Shown here: positions 1 to 10,642 of the stretch, in pieces
Layout: every line of letters begins with the position of its first letter
Position numbering within the stretch: position 1 is the first letter of the stretch
Source: Cloeon dipterum
Taxonomy: Eukaryota; Arthropoda; Insecta; Ephemeroptera; Baetidae
Direction of reading: 5' to 3'
Assembly: GCF_949628265.1 (NCBI RefSeq)
Contig: NC_088786.1
Location: 36,787,681 to 36,851,680, forward strand
Length of the DNA: 64,000 nt
The notes under the pieces: generated by a model
Databases searched by the model: none
The model's input: only the letters and a program-made list of their open reading frames with translations
What the model was told of the DNA's origin: nothing
Translations under genes and position numbers: made by a program

Positions 1-1
1 T

Positions 2-150
2 TGCTGCTCACTGTATGGGCTCCTGGACCGAGTGATGAACAATCGCCTTTACTCTCGCCTCATCGAGCTAATTCCGTCAAACCAATTTGGGTTCGTGAGA
101 GGGAGGTCTACTCTACAGGCCGTACAGTTCCTGATTGATGAAATTGATTT
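2..150 (+). mobile_element. LINE reverse transcriptase fragment
   Basis: In the frame starting at base 2, about 50 residues resemble the early fingers region of a non-LTR retrotransposon reverse transcriptase: RVMNNRLYSRLIELIPSNQ, then FGFVRGRST and LQAVQFLIDEI. The FGFxxGRST block is typical of jockey/CR1/RTE-like LINEs. The reading runs off the left edge of the window. To the right it fades into an unrelated interspersed repeat at about base 160, so this is a fragment. Confidence 0.8.
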
Positions 151-159
151 TGTAGTGTA

Positions 160-435
160 TGAAAGCAATTTCTTAATTTTGCATGTCAATTTATTGTAAA
201 AAAATATTTTAATTTTGTTGGTTAAGCTGATGCCGTAAATTTCATTGGTTATGCACCCTGCTCGACGCTTGTGTCGAGCAGGTTGTAGATATTGGAGGCA
301 GAATTTTTGCTGCGAAGGTTTCACATGGCAGGGAAAATCATATCGAACAGGAGGCTTGGAATCGGAGGACATTTCATCTTTATTTTAAAGACAAATTTGT
401 TGATTTGAAGGACACAGAAGCAATCACTATCCATA
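160..435 (+). repeat. Interspersed repeat A, copy 1
   Basis: Non-coding repeat also found near 9390-9535 and 18855-19125, with shorter remnants near 11640-11690 and 27955-28010. Its landmark is a hairpin with stem CTGCTCGAC/GTCGAGCAG and a 6-base loop, inside a block reading GGTTATGCANCCTGCTCGAC. Copies 2 and 3 lie in the 3' flanks of Yellow genes 1 and 2, and a remnant follows gene 3, so the repeat was probably part of the duplicated unit. Confidence 0.7.
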
Positions 436-849
436 TATAAAAAATGTGATTTTATAAAATAGAAAACCATGAGTAATTAAACCGTTAAAAACACTCACTA
501 TTCTGCCAGAAAAAAGAATAATTTTACGTTTACAGATCCTCTATGATATATAGCCAAATTAGTAATAAAAACATCTAGAAAATGAGGAGTTAATTTTTTC
601 CGAGCACTGCTTCCGCGCTTCACTATATACAAAGAAGGAAAACCGCACCGTGCCTTCAGAAATTCATCTGTGTTTGTTACCTCTTCGAAACACACTGAAC
701 CATAGAGAAAAGGAAATTTTTCTCGTCTTTTATGTAAATTAATAATAAGCGGGCGACCAACGGGACTCGCCCATGTGGTCCATTGAGGCAGTACCGGCAG
801 CGGAATCAACCAAAGGACTCGTTTTAAGCGACGGCGCCAGCTCAAACCG

Positions 850-1110
850 CAAAGAATCATTCCGGGGCCGGATCTAGGGTCACGCGACCTGAGGAAGGTC
901 GGTTAATTGCAAGGGTCACAAATCCTGACCAAAGTATACTGCCGCGCATGGGCTCGAAATGGCTGAAAAATCATCAAAAAATCGGCCTCGTTAAGGATTT
1001 CAGGTCGGGATACCTTGAGTAAGGTCGTAATAGTTTGCCAGGTCGAGCACAAACCGAGACTTGTCCGATAAGGGGTCTAACGACCGAATTTTGTTCAGAA
1101 AAATAATCCA
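850..1110 (+). repeat. Interspersed repeat D, copy 1
   Basis: GC-richer repeat also present near 9560-9745, 19285-19525, 20740-20920 (inverted), 24640-25170, 31790-31990 and 47085-47200 (inverted). It carries a degenerate palindrome of the form CTCAGGnnnnnnCCTGAG followed by AAGGTC, and a block around CTTGTCCGATGAGGGGTC. No coding potential was recognised. The gap 440-850 holds nothing else I can support. Confidence 0.6.
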
Positions 1111-1272
1111 ACGAGCAATTTATTTGACAATTTAATTTAATTTTCCTTTATTTGCATTACACAGCGGTACAAAAATCGAAGCTTCTCCATTTCTGTCCGC
1201 GCATTTACAAATGAGTCTTAAACAACAAAATAATTAATAACAATAAAGAAGAAACATAGTGTTAACATTTCG

Positions 1273-1815
1273 TTATGTTTGTGTAACAAGCGAGTGTGTG
1301 TGTTTTGCTACATTTGATGCTCTGAAATTGAGATAATCATCATAAGTATAAAATTTGTTAGCATAAACAAAATTCTTTAACTGCTTTTCGTATTCGTCTA
1401 ACTGCTGCTCGCCCCGAATCTGCTCAGGAAGTTTATTATACAAATTTAGCATGTAAATTTTTGGATTTCGAGAAGCCGCCGCTGACACCTGGGAGGGCAC
1501 AAAATAATTATCTCTGGAGCGAGTGTTGTATCCGTGCACCTCCCTAACTAGCTGAAAATAGTGATGATGACGACGCACAAATTTGCAACATTGCAATAGA
1601 AATATGGAAAAGACAGGCAACAAATCAAACTTCTCGAACCATGGTTTCGCTGACTCAAGCGGCACAGGAGAGCGCCAATAACGAACTCCAGCCATCGCCC
1701 GAATGAGACGCTTCTGCGCAACAAACACTTCCTGACGTACTTTGGGGCATGAACCCCAAAAAATCACAGCATACTGGAGATGGGAGTACGCGAAAGCATA
1801 GTACACATTAAGCAC
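1273..1815 (-). mobile_element. LINE C-terminal domain fragment
   Basis: The minus-strand reading frame has the pattern of the region after the reverse transcriptase in jockey/CR1-like LINEs: YSHLQYAVIFWGSCP, then VFVAQKRLIRAMAGVRYW, then a YNTRSRDNYF block, LYNKLPEQIRGE and a final FYTYDDYL. The frame is open through the terminal part and stops at the 3' end, so this looks like a 5'-truncated insertion. It meets the Yellow upstream module near 1830. It points the opposite way from the fragment at bases 2-150, so the two are separate insertions. Confidence 0.8.
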
Positions 1816-1831
1816 TTGTTTGAAATCAACA

Positions 1832-1996
1832 AACTCTGGCCTCAAAATATCATCACGCGAATTGACGTCATTTCTGACCTCCAACCCAACGAGAGTTTAT
1901 CGAAAGTAAGAGCGCTTATGTAGATGCTCTCTCAACCGCGACTTGGCAGTGTCTCAGCCCAGCAGAAAGTTGGGCGCGATTTTTGCTGCGTTTAAG
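1832..1996 (+). promoter_or_regulatory. Upstream module U, copy 1 (putative promoter and 5' exon)
   Basis: First of four copies of a conserved module (also about 9813-9973, 13320-13481 and 19580-19752). It holds TGACGTCA (1863-1870), a weak TATA-like stretch near 1916, a possible initiator GCAGTGTC near 1946, and a conserved GAAAGTTGGGCGCGATTTTT block. It ends at a splice-donor-like GTTTAAG|GTACGT. My inference is a core promoter plus non-coding first exon of the Yellow gene, spliced to the acceptor at 5719-5720. It could instead be a repeat. Confidence 0.4.
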
Positions 1997-2419
1997 GTAC
2001 GTTTTGTGTTGGCCTCTTTTATTCAAACTCATCTACGCTTTTGATTTGTGTTAAAAATTAAAAATTGAGCTGTTCAAATTTAAATTATATTTATTAATGC
2101 TTTGAAATGTTTTTTTCTGAGTTTTAACAGACAAGACCATAAGAAAAGAAATGGATTTATTTAATTTTGAACGTACAAAATTGAGATATTGCTTGGGTTT
2201 AATCTGAAGGAGGAGGGGAGACAAAGCGTTTCCTGCGTTTCTTTAATTTTTATTGAGTCAAAATGTTACTTCAGTTAATTTATTCGTTACATATTTTCAT
2301 TAGATTGAGCGAACATGAGAAACGGGTGCAAGCGATAACGCGAACAGGTCGTACAGATCGAGCGCCTCATCGTCATCGTCCCACAGCGGGAATTTTTATA
2401 CTTTCGCTCTATTACACAA

Positions 2420-3068
2420 TGTGAGGTGTTTTATTGCCCTTGACTTACTGCCTCACTGCTGGTCGCCGTGCTTCTGCTGCTCATTTTCCTGCTGAGCGGG
2501 CGTCGGATGCCTCTCGGTGTCATCGGCCTCCGTCTCTCGCGCCTTGTCGCTTCGTTAGTCGGTCATTTGGCTTTCGCCCCGCAAGATTCCCACTTTCATT
2601 CTAAACTGCCTACCCCTTGTCTACGCCCTAACAACTTCGCTCGGGGAAAAACCCGTATGGGAGAGAAACATCAAACATTAGGGGCAAACACATACCTTTA
2701 ATTTTCGAAACATGATGACAATGCGAGGTCGCGGTCGAGAGAGAGAGAGATCACGGGGTTGATTTCCTGGTCAGGTCCCTGGCTGATGTCCTCTTCCCGT
2801 CTCTGCGCACTCTGTCAGTTTGTCGTCCTGGACACCGCGCACTTTCCCGCACTCAACTCCATCCTTCGCCGCGGTCGGCCGAACTGTCTGTTTAATTCTG
2901 CTCTTTTTTCCACGTCGCCCGTTTTCTCTCTCTCTCCTTCTGTGCCTCTATCCTTTTTGTGCACATTCCCACAGTCGTAGTCATAATACTAATACACTCT
3001 TTTTTTATTACTCAACTAGGGCCCGCACACAAGCAATCATCTATAAACTGTCGCTAACTCATTAAATT
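2420..3068. repeat. Interspersed repeat P, copy 1, left part
   Basis: Repeat P is about 800 bp. It occurs at 2420-3068 plus 4711-4860 (split by a foldback insertion), at 13918-14720 (uninterrupted) and inverted at 44226-45080. It contains a GA microsatellite (2737-2749; longer in copy 2) and a pyrimidine-rich stretch. Read on its minus strand it has an ATG followed closely by a donor-like AAAG|GTATGTG. The ends read TGTGAGG and, reversed, TGTGACCGG. The longest open frames here have stops in at least one copy and are not convincing genes. Confidence 0.7.
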
Positions 3069-4710
3069 ATGAGCGTCAGCGGAAAAAGTAGCCCCGTCAC
3101 GCTTGCCACTTTTATTTTAATAATCTTAATCTCCCAGCCATCGCAAATTATTTGCGTTTCCAACCAATCGAAAACATGGAGTTTTTTCCATTTTATAAAA
3201 TAAAAATATTTACTGATTTCCTTATTCAAGCATTAAATTTTCCATCCCTGCAACGACGTCACTGTGACATCACTTTGATATCACTCGCGTCACAATTGCA
3301 CTTAAGTGCAAGAAAAATGATGTCAGTGACGTGAAAATGACGAAAAATTTTGTATTTCCAAAAGGCTTTAAATTTTTATTTTAAACCACTAAAAACAAGT
3401 TTTGTTGGTTTTCCATTGAATTTTGAGCAAATTTGGAAAATTTCCCATTCCTTCAATGACGTCACTGTGACATCATTGTGATATCACTCACGTCACGATT
3501 TTTATTTTAACAACTGAAAACAAGTTTTGTTGGTTTTCCATTGAATTTTGAGCAAATTTGGAAAATTTCCCATTCCCTCAATGACGTCACTGTGACGTCA
3601 CTGTGATATCACTCACGTCACGATTGCACTTCCGAAGAGACGAGGAATGAAAATGATGTCAAAATGATATCATATTGACATACCCACGGTGACCAAACGT
3701 TTTAATATTTTTTCGTTGATATACCAAAGAAATCAATATAATATCTCTAAAATTTTCCAATTTTGGAAAAATTCAAAAAACTTAAAAATTAAAAAAAAAT
3801 TTTTGTCATTTTTTCATACTTTTTTAAATTATATTATTGCAAATGGGGCCTACAATTCAGGTGTGCAGGGTCACGATTAGATGTGATGTCAAAGTGACGT
3901 CAAAGTGATATCAATATGACATGCTCAGCGTGATGATTTTTTGAAATTCTGGGGATGCGCGTGATATCAATGTGACATCAATGTGATGTCCCAAAAGAAT
4001 TTGAAACAAAAAAATTATGAAATTAATTAATTAATTTAAATGTTAATGATCAGCAAAGATTTCAAATTTTTTTGTTTCAAATTCTTTTGGGACATCACAT
4101 TGATGTCACATTGATATCACGCGCATCCCCAGAATTTCAAAAAATCATCACGCTGAGCATGTCATATTGATATCACTTTGACGTCACTTTGACGTCACTT
4201 TGACGTCACTTTGACGTCACTTTGACGTCACTTTGACATCACTTTGACATCACATCGAATCGTGACCCGGCACACCTGAATTGTAGGCCCCATTTGCAAT
4301 AATATAATTTAAAAAAGTATGAAAAAATGACAAAAAATATTTTTTTGATTTTTAAATTTTTTGAATTTTTTCCAAAATTGGAAAATTTTAGAGATATTAT
4401 ATTGATTTCTTTGGTATATCAACGGAAAAATATTAAAACGTTTGGTCACCGTGGGTATGTCAATATGATATCATTTTGACATCATTTTCATTCCTCGTCT
4501 CTTCGGGAGTGCAACCGTGACGTGAGTGATATCACAGTGATGTCTCAGTGACGTCATTGAAGGAATGTGAAAATTTTCCAAATTTGCTCAAAATTCAATG
4601 GAAAACCAACAAAACTTGTTTTTAGTTGTTCAAAATCAAAATTTAAAGCCTTTTGAAAATACAAAATTTTTCGTCATTTTCACGTCACTGACATCATTTT
4701 TCTTGCAGGG
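3069..4710. mobile_element. Foldback element inserted in repeat P
   Basis: Comparison with the uninterrupted copy at 14566-14580 defines an insertion of about 1642 bp, possibly with a 2-bp TT duplication. From about 3310 to 4010 it is repeated in reverse complement at about 4065-4710, around a short AT-rich centre. The arms are built from short units such as TGACGTCACTGTGACATCA and a TTTTGTTGGTTTTCCATTG block, some of them tandemly duplicated. No protein is encoded. About 178 bp at the left end (3069-3246) lie outside the palindrome. Confidence 0.85.
4173..4256. repeat. 11-bp tandem array of TGACGTCA
   Basis: Five consecutive TGACGTCACTT units are followed by two TGACATCACTT-like units in the right arm of the foldback element. 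Each perfect unit contains TGACGTCA, the consensus cAMP-response element bound by CREB/ATF bZIP proteins. The left arm has matching but fewer and more degenerate units. Whether any protein binds here is unknown. Confidence 0.85.
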
Positions 4711-4860
4711 TTGTATGCATTGCTCTGCATTTACAACTATTTTACAAGCAATTAATTTTATGTCAGCGTTTCACGCCTCGGCGGCGTGAACGCCATAATG
4801 CTCTGTTTTTGACAACCACTAACTCTTCACGTGACCGGATTCGGGAGAATTCCGGTCACA
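4711..4860. repeat. Interspersed repeat P, copy 1, right part
   Basis: Continues repeat P after the foldback insertion. It contains a palindrome GCCTCGGCGGCGTGAACGCC-like block and ends in a hairpin built on CACGTGACCGG and CCGGTCACA. It matches 14570-14720 and the reverse complement of 44226-44370. Confidence 0.7.
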
Positions 4861-5732
4861 CACTAACGAGTCTGTTTTTCTTCCAAATATGAACCAAGCT
4901 GAGGATTTCCACGATTGTCCAAGATATTTCATTAAATTTGAATTTTTGAACGCGCAGAGAAATTGTGCAGCTGCTGGTACACAGCAAAACGTGTTTTTCT
5001 CGATTGTGAGTTGGGATTGTGGTCGAATTTCTTCTTTCTTGAATATGCTCGCACTTGGAGGCAGGCGAGCAGTTTTTCATATCGAAAGAAAATATCCTGC
5101 TAGAAATTCAAACGCACTGGTTGGGAATTGGGAAAAGCTTATTAATGAAATTCAAGTTGTAGAAAAAATGGCAGGATAATTTGAAAATAGATAAGCAGTG
5201 GTTTTTATTTAAATAAAAATAAAATAGCCTCGCGTAAAAATGCTCTGCTATTAAAAACGTTTTTTCTAAGTAAAAAGTCAAAAAATCAGAAGCGGCTCAG
5301 AAATGAGTCTCAGTTCTTTTCAAGTGGCCTGCCGTCGATGCATTAAGTGTAAATTCTACTCCGTTTTTCCTTCTGCTCCCTCTTAAAACCACCGTGGCAT
5401 CTTCTTTTTACTCGTGAAGGCCGCAATAAAAGACCTTGGCCGATTTCGGGGTTATCTTGAGAGATGTCGACTCGCTTAACCTTAATTTTCGCGGTTTGCT
5501 GCCGGCTCTATATATCGACGCTTGATAAATGTTATTGATGGTCGACAACTGTGTGCTACACACTGAAAAATTGAATTAAATTGCAAAAACCATTTAGCCG
5601 CTCTCTTGGGTTGCCGACGTAAATCGTCAAAATGTTCAGATTTTTAATTAATAAATTAGGGAAAAATTGCAGTGATGAAATATGTTTTAATTAAACGGAT
5701 TTGCTTTTTTATGCTTTCAGCTCGAACGCGCA
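4861..5732 (+). promoter_or_regulatory. Proximal upstream region of Yellow gene 1
   Basis: Nearly identical to 14721-15624 upstream of copy 2. It has a TATATAT box at about 5510-5516 in both copies, a candidate proximal promoter. The leader ends at a splice acceptor TGCTTTCAG at 5719-5720, 12 bases before the start codon, so the 5' UTR is spliced. The first exon could begin at the TATA box here or at upstream module U (1832-1996). Open frames of 70-100 codons occur on both strands at 4856-5179 but are probably chance frames in duplicated non-coding DNA. Confidence 0.45.
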
Positions 5733-7885
5733 ATGTCTCCGTTCTTTGCAGCCTTCTTTTTGCTTGGCCTGTGCGTGGCCAACGCCATCAACTTCACAAC
5801 CGTCTACGAGTGGGATCAATTCGATTTCATCTGGCCATCGGGATCAAACAGTTCAATTGAAGAGATTAAACAAAATATCGAACCGAAGAATGTTGCACCT
5901 AATAACATGGCTGTTTTTGGGGAAAGGCTGTTTCTAAGCTTTTATTATCTTTCTCGGACTCTCGCCTCAGTGGTGTGGCTGCCAACGAGCGCAGCGTCGA
6001 CTGCACCTCCAAAGCTCGCTCCTTTCCCATCCTGGGATTTCCATGTAAGTCTCTGATTGAAAATACTATGATTTGAGCTTTTATTAAAAAAAAAACTAGG
6101 AAAATTTTACGTGAAGTCCAACTCATTTAATAGAAAATTATTTGAACAGATTTCGTCATCTTTGGTGTTGGACAAATTAAAAATTACTGCTTCTTTTTGT
6201 TCTGCGATGATTTAGATCACGCGCAATATATTTTTGAGGAAAACACAAGACTTTGAAGTTTGAATCTTCATTCCACTTAATGATTCAGTAAAAATATAAC
6301 AATATTTTACTTCCTGTACATTTTCTCCCCATATTTTAATTATTTTAGTGATGCAAAATAACAGTCGAAAAGCCTAGAAAATAAGATTTGTTCTTACAAC
6401 TTTTCGGTTCTTGTACTGAAAAACTGAACTATCATTTAGAACAGAAAAATCGTGATTATAGATCTTAATTTCGATTCGTTAAAAGATCGATTGGATATGT
6501 TGCTTCTATATATTCTTCTGTATCTCCCTTGACAGAAGAAAGACAACAACTGCAACACTATTGAGTGGGCCAGAGGCATGGAAGCAGACACTGATGGTCG
6601 GTTGTGGGTGCTTGATCAAGGTAGCAAGTTTTGTCCAAGCAAGCTTTGGATTTTCAACCTGCTAAACAACGACACAACCGAGCGCGTTCACAAGTTCCCG
6701 GACAATGTCATCTCTCATTCAATTAATGATAGATGGCTCCTTGACATAGTGATTGACAAAACGCCAGACGATGACCTAGCGTACATCGTTGACACTGAAT
6801 CCATACACGCCATGGTCGTTTACAGCCGAAAAATGGACAAATCCTGGACAGTGAAGACACCAGGGAGAAAATGGTCTTCCTTGGCCATCTCTCCTAACAG
6901 GGCAGCAAGACAGTTGTACCTTAGAAGATATAGTTCCAAGGAACTGTACTCACTGTCTGTATCAGAGCTGAAGAACGAAGGCGGAAGCGCGGCTGTGAAA
7001 CTCATCGGCGAATTTACTCATCGACCTTACAGAATGCTAATCGACAGCGCCAATGTCTTGTATGCCGCCTTTTTCTACCAGAGTTACGTCTCCAAATGGA
7101 ACATTTCGGAGCCTTTTCATGAGCAGCGATTTTATGAGGTGAACTTGATTTTGCGAAAAAATGAAAAATTTTGATTCTGTTCAAATAATGTTAAAAATTT
7201 TCTTAATAATATTAAATTTCAACTCAAGACAGATTTATGTAGTGTCACAAAAAGAGAAATTTTCGTGGAAATTTTAAATACGAGTTAAAGACCGTCTTTA
7301 ACGTTTAAGTTTCGTCTAAGCACACCAAAAAGTCCAGCGCGATGTGCGAACTTTTCCCGCCAAAACAATATGAATGCGAGAAGTGCGCATGCGTCATAGC
7401 TGGTTTGAGCACTTGCAGAGAGACCACCTGAACAATTAACTTCTTTGTCAAATCCAGCCAGCTCTGACGCATGCGCAGTTCTCACATTCATATTGTTTTG
7501 GCGGGAAAAATGTTCGAACGTCGCGCTGGACTGTTCGCTTGGAATAAACCTCCACTTTACCTAATTCGACCCTCAAGAGTCGATTGGTGTGCTCTAAACT
7601 TCGTCAAAGGCGGTCTTTTACATCGTCTTTAATAATTTTTTACAAATTCAAAACAAATTAGATATTCAACTTTCCTTATGTCCCCGACTATTTTATACAT
7701 TTTCAGGCTAACAATATTAAATCACTGCACCATTTTAGGTCGGGGAACTGGGTGCATCTTTTCCATTTACGTTTGCTTTGGACACGACCAACACTTTCTG
7801 GATGACGGAGAGGAATCAATCTGTGGATGAGACAAAGCCTAGGCATAAACTACTCAAGGCTGTGGTCGGCGCAGGTTCCTATTAA
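5733..7885 (+). CDS. Yellow/MRJP family protein, copy 1
   Basis: Secreted Yellow/major royal jelly family protein. Members adopt a beta-propeller and act in cuticle pigmentation, behaviour or nutrition; the role of this one is unknown. Coding exons are 5733-6044, 6536-7138 and 7739-7885, all phase 0, giving 353 residues. Residues 1-18 form a signal peptide (FFAAFFLLGLCVANA). Family blocks follow in order: FTTVYEWDQFDFIWPS near 21-36, the conserved MAVFGERLFLS, DGRLWVLDQG early in exon 2, LAISPNRAARQLYL in the middle, and FALDTTNTFWMTE in exon 3. The protein is shorter than the usual 400 or more residues because TAA at 7883-7885 precedes a relic tail exon. The 5' UTR is spliced (acceptor 5720). 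It is very close to copy 2. The start ATG directly precedes the signal peptide and is conserved in all three copies. Confidence 0.9.
7286..7620. mobile_element. MITE family M1, copy 1
   Basis: Palindromic element in intron 2 of Yellow gene 1. Terminal inverted repeats read TAAAGACCGTCTTT and, from the other end, TAAAAGACCGCCTTTGACG. Internal arms hold CCCGCCAAAACAATATGAATG and a GACGCATGCGCA motif. Related copies are at 17080-17417 (same intron of copy 2, so inserted before the duplication) and 38099-38478 (intron 3 of the first LRR-like gene). It has no transposase and is non-autonomous. Confidence 0.85.
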
Positions 7886-8628
7886 TTCAGCCCGTCTGCA
7901 GGTAATTGAAATCAAACTTCGAGGGATAGAATTAAGAGCTGATTTTTTGAGATTATACTTAATTGGGGAATCTCTCTTACTTACATAGTCGGACTTTGTT
8001 TGATAAAAATCATATAAATTATATATATTTAAAATATGCGGTGGCTGGCGCTGCTGACAATATTTTGAGTGCTTAGAATGCCCAAAGGTTTTCTGCTGCA
8101 CTCTTAAATTTTTGACCCTCTTTCACTGGCGGCTGGCGCAGCGCGGTTGGTTTAGACCTCAAATTTAATTACGACTCTATTTCTGGTCTATGCTCTTGGT
8201 AGCTGTGAGCCGCTCCTCTGGCTTAGTACTTTAGTGCGGCTTCATGCTAATGTACTCTTTGACTTCCATGCCCAGTCTATAATCAATTCTACTCTGCTTT
8301 GACTACGATTCATAGGAAAAATCTAAACTTTAACTGACACCGAGGATAATGGTTTTCACGAAAATACAATTTCTTAGATAAAACTGAATTTTATTCCTGG
8401 TTTGAACATCGTGGACTGTTGATGGTTCTCACTATTTCTGCCAGAAAACATAAAATGGATTTTTGCCATAAAATCTATAAATAGTTTTCAGTAATTCCCT
8501 TTAAATGGCAATTATATATTATATTATTATTAGAATTTTAACATATTTATTTGCTTAATTTTACATTATCTCTGTTCTTCTATCACAATTTTTGATATTC
8601 TTAATATGTCCAATTGATTCGATTACAG

Positions 8629-8935
8629 TTTCACCGTCCCTTGTCCCTTGATGTGACCTTGGGACAGCAGGAAATCGCAGAGTCATCCACGGCATCCTTT
8701 CGTTACGAATCTATCCCCCCCACCTCTTTAACAACCAGAGTCTGCTTAATTGGAGTCCTCTTTATCAATCTGAGGCCACAAAGTCAATTTCACCGCTCAC
8801 AAAGCCTAAAGTCTCTCCCGTTCCTGATCCTTTTGCAGACTTGTCATTGCGTGGCTGACCCTGATGATGAGAAGAATGTCCGTTTTCCCTGACAGCAAAC
8901 AGCTTTCGAAAATAAAATAAAGTGTGTTGAATTTT
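8629..8935 (+). pseudogene. Relic C-terminal exon and 3' end, Yellow gene 1
   Basis: Exon 3 continues past its stop to a donor-like GCAG|GTAATT at 7901/7902, and this exon begins after ATTACAG at 8628. It aligns with 17910 onward in copy 2. Its frame is broken by a 7-bp difference near the start. Further on, the same frame reads a Ser/Pro-rich stretch ending PDPFADLSLRG before a stop. Polyadenylation signal AATAAA is at 8911-8916, followed by a GT-rich GTGTGTTG. It is probably transcribed as 3' UTR. The interval 7902-8628 is intron with no other feature seen. Confidence 0.55.
8911..8916 (+). terminator. Polyadenylation signal, Yellow gene 1
   Basis: AATAAA followed by ATAAAGTGTGTTG. The same context occurs at 27483-27488 downstream of copy 3, and a degenerate ATAAAGTGTG occurs near 18050 downstream of copy 2. 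Confidence 0.65.
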
Positions 8936-9389
8936 AGTAAATAGTTTATTAAAAACGGCAGACTTGAACATAACGCTATTATCGTTTTTCGTCTTTTTTA
9001 ACAGAATAATCTTTAATTTGTCGGAATATTTCGAGTTAAATAAAAATATACATTGCATTATATCCCCTAAAAACAGTTTGTTTTTCTTATCTAATCCATT
9101 TATAGATGATGGACATGTTTAAAATTAATCCTTCTTAATAATATATTTTCTAATAAACCTTGCAATAATTTATTCATTTACGAAATTCATAAAACCGTAA
9201 AAAGTAGTAGTTACTCTTGCTGACAATTTTCTCGGAAAGTTAGAGCAAAAAACGACTGCAATCTAGATAAATTTTTACTAAACGCAGGCAATTTTGTTTC
9301 TTCTACAAATTGAATATAATTTCCTCCACGCATTACGTTTTTCATTAAAAATTATACAATCTGCATGCGCTGTAGACTATAGACAGTCA

Positions 9390-9535
9390 ATTTCTAAATT
9401 TTGCATTTCAATTTGTTTAAAACAATATTTTAATTTTGTTGGTTAAGCTGATGCCGTAAATTTCATTGGTTATGCAACCTGCTCGGCACTTGTGTCGAGC
9501 AGGTTGCATATATTGGAGGCAGAAAATCGTAGAAC
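9390..9535 (+). repeat. Interspersed repeat A, copy 2
   Basis: Contains the CTGCTCGGCACTTGTGTCG hairpin block and the TTTGTTGGTTAAGCTGATGC block shared with 160-435. It lies in the 3' flank of Yellow unit 1 and is followed directly by repeat D. Confidence 0.7.
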
Positions 9536-9559
9536 AGCGCTGGACGTGAAGACGTGAAT

Positions 9560-9745
9560 GAGGCTCGAATGTGCTCGAAATTGCTGAAAAATCATCAAAA
9601 ATCAGCCTCGTTGAGGATTTCAGGTCGGGGTACCTTGAAAAAGGTCGTAAGGGTATATGCCAGGTCGAAGCACAAATCGAGACTTGTCCGATGAGGGTTC
9701 GTGATCGAGGATCGAACGAATGACCGAATTTTGACAAAAATAAAA
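9560..9745 (+). repeat. Interspersed repeat D, copy 2
   Basis: Shares TCAGGTCGGGGTACCTTGA followed by AAGGTCG, and the CTTGTCCGATGAGGG block, with the other repeat D copies. No coding content was recognised. Confidence 0.6.
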
Positions 9746-9812
9746 TAAATTTCGAGTGTGCGCATTAATGTTTATTAAGAAAAATATATTCAGCGAGCTA
9801 TTCACTTGCGAC

Positions 9813-9973
9813 TCTGGCCTCAAAATATTATCACGTGAAATGACGTCATTTCTGACCTCCAACCCGACGACGAGTTATCAAAATTAAAAGCGCTATTTAG
9901 ATGCTATCTCAACCACGACTTGGCAGTGTCTCAGCTCAGCTGAAAGTTGGGCGCGATTTTTGCTGCGTTTAAG
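9813..9973 (+). promoter_or_regulatory. Upstream module U, orphan copy
   Basis: Carries CACGTG (9832-9837), TGACGTCA (9841-9848), a TATA-like GCTATTTAGA, the GAAAGTTGGGCGCGATTTTT block and a donor-like TTTAAG|GTAAAG (exon end 9973). Unlike the other three copies, no Yellow gene lies between it and the next module. It may mark a lost gene copy or an independent transcript. Confidence 0.4.
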
Positions 9974-10220
9974 GTAAAGAATACGATTCGTGTTGGTCGG
10001 TTTTATTTCTATAGTCATCACCACCAATGCTTTAAATTTTGTGTTAAAAATTCAGCTGTTCAAATTAAAATTTTATGAATTTGTAATTTACACATTGAAA
10101 TATTTTTTTGAACATTGATTAATTTTTAAATACAAATTTTCCATGATTTAACAGACAGAATTCCAAAATTTTCCCAAAATATTCAAAAGTTTGTCCATGG
10201 CAACATTTTTTTATTAAGAA

Positions 10221-10642
10221 ATTGACCAGTTGCATAAACCCTTAGTTATTGAAGCCGCCAACAGATGGCGCAACCACAGACTTTCTTAAAAATTTGGTTT
10301 TAAGGCACTTCCGCTGTGATTTCAGACTCAATCTAGCTATATTGCTTTTTTTTAATTAATTTGCTAATTTTTGACGTGCTGAAAACCAAAATCGGTTCAG
10401 CCATTCGCCGTAGAAACGTTCGAAAAGATTTTGTTATTTAAAAAAATAGTTTTTCACGATTCTACGGCGATTGGCTGAACCGATTTTGGTTTTCAGCACG
10501 TCAAAAATTAACAAATTAATTGAAGAATGCACAGTAGCTAGATTGAGTCTGAAATCGCAGGGGAAGTGCCTTAAAATCGAAGTCTATGGTGGCGCCATGT
10601 GTTGGCGGCTTCGAAAACTTAGGGTTTATGCAACTGGTGAAT
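10221..10642. mobile_element. MITE family M2, copy 1
   Basis: Near-perfect palindrome of about 420 bp. Both ends carry ATTGACCAGTTGCATAAACC, and the centre is two inverted GGTTTTCAGCACGTCAAAAA blocks around an AT-rich loop. Other full copies are at 21504-21938 and 62105-62489. Half-copies occur near 34070-34110, 34722-34775 and 35757-35825. It encodes no transposase. An open frame at 10471-10722 spans the right arm and is not conserved. Confidence 0.85.

Larger units (their letters stand above)
1997..9800 (+). repeat. Yellow duplication unit 1
   Basis: This block is repeated as unit 2 (about 13482-19570) and, more diverged, as unit 3 (about 19753-28010). Units 1 and 2 are nearly identical from about 2020 to 3068 and from 4711 to about 6020, and again over exons 2 and 3. 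Unit 1 alone holds the foldback insertion 3069-4710. The order in each unit is upstream module, three-exon Yellow gene, relic tail exon, shared 3' flank. The flank contains CTGTTCGTTTTTCTTAT and GACAATTTTCTCGGAAAG-like blocks. Confidence 0.75.

Noticed and set aside
498..860. 120-codon minus-strand open frame
   Set aside because: No recognisable domain, and it abuts repeats A and D; probably a chance frame in degenerate repeat DNA.
4856..5179. Open frames of 96 and 74 codons on opposite strands, repeated at 14623-15039
   Set aside because: They overlap antisense, lie in recently duplicated upstream DNA where sharing is expected, and show no domain or splice support.
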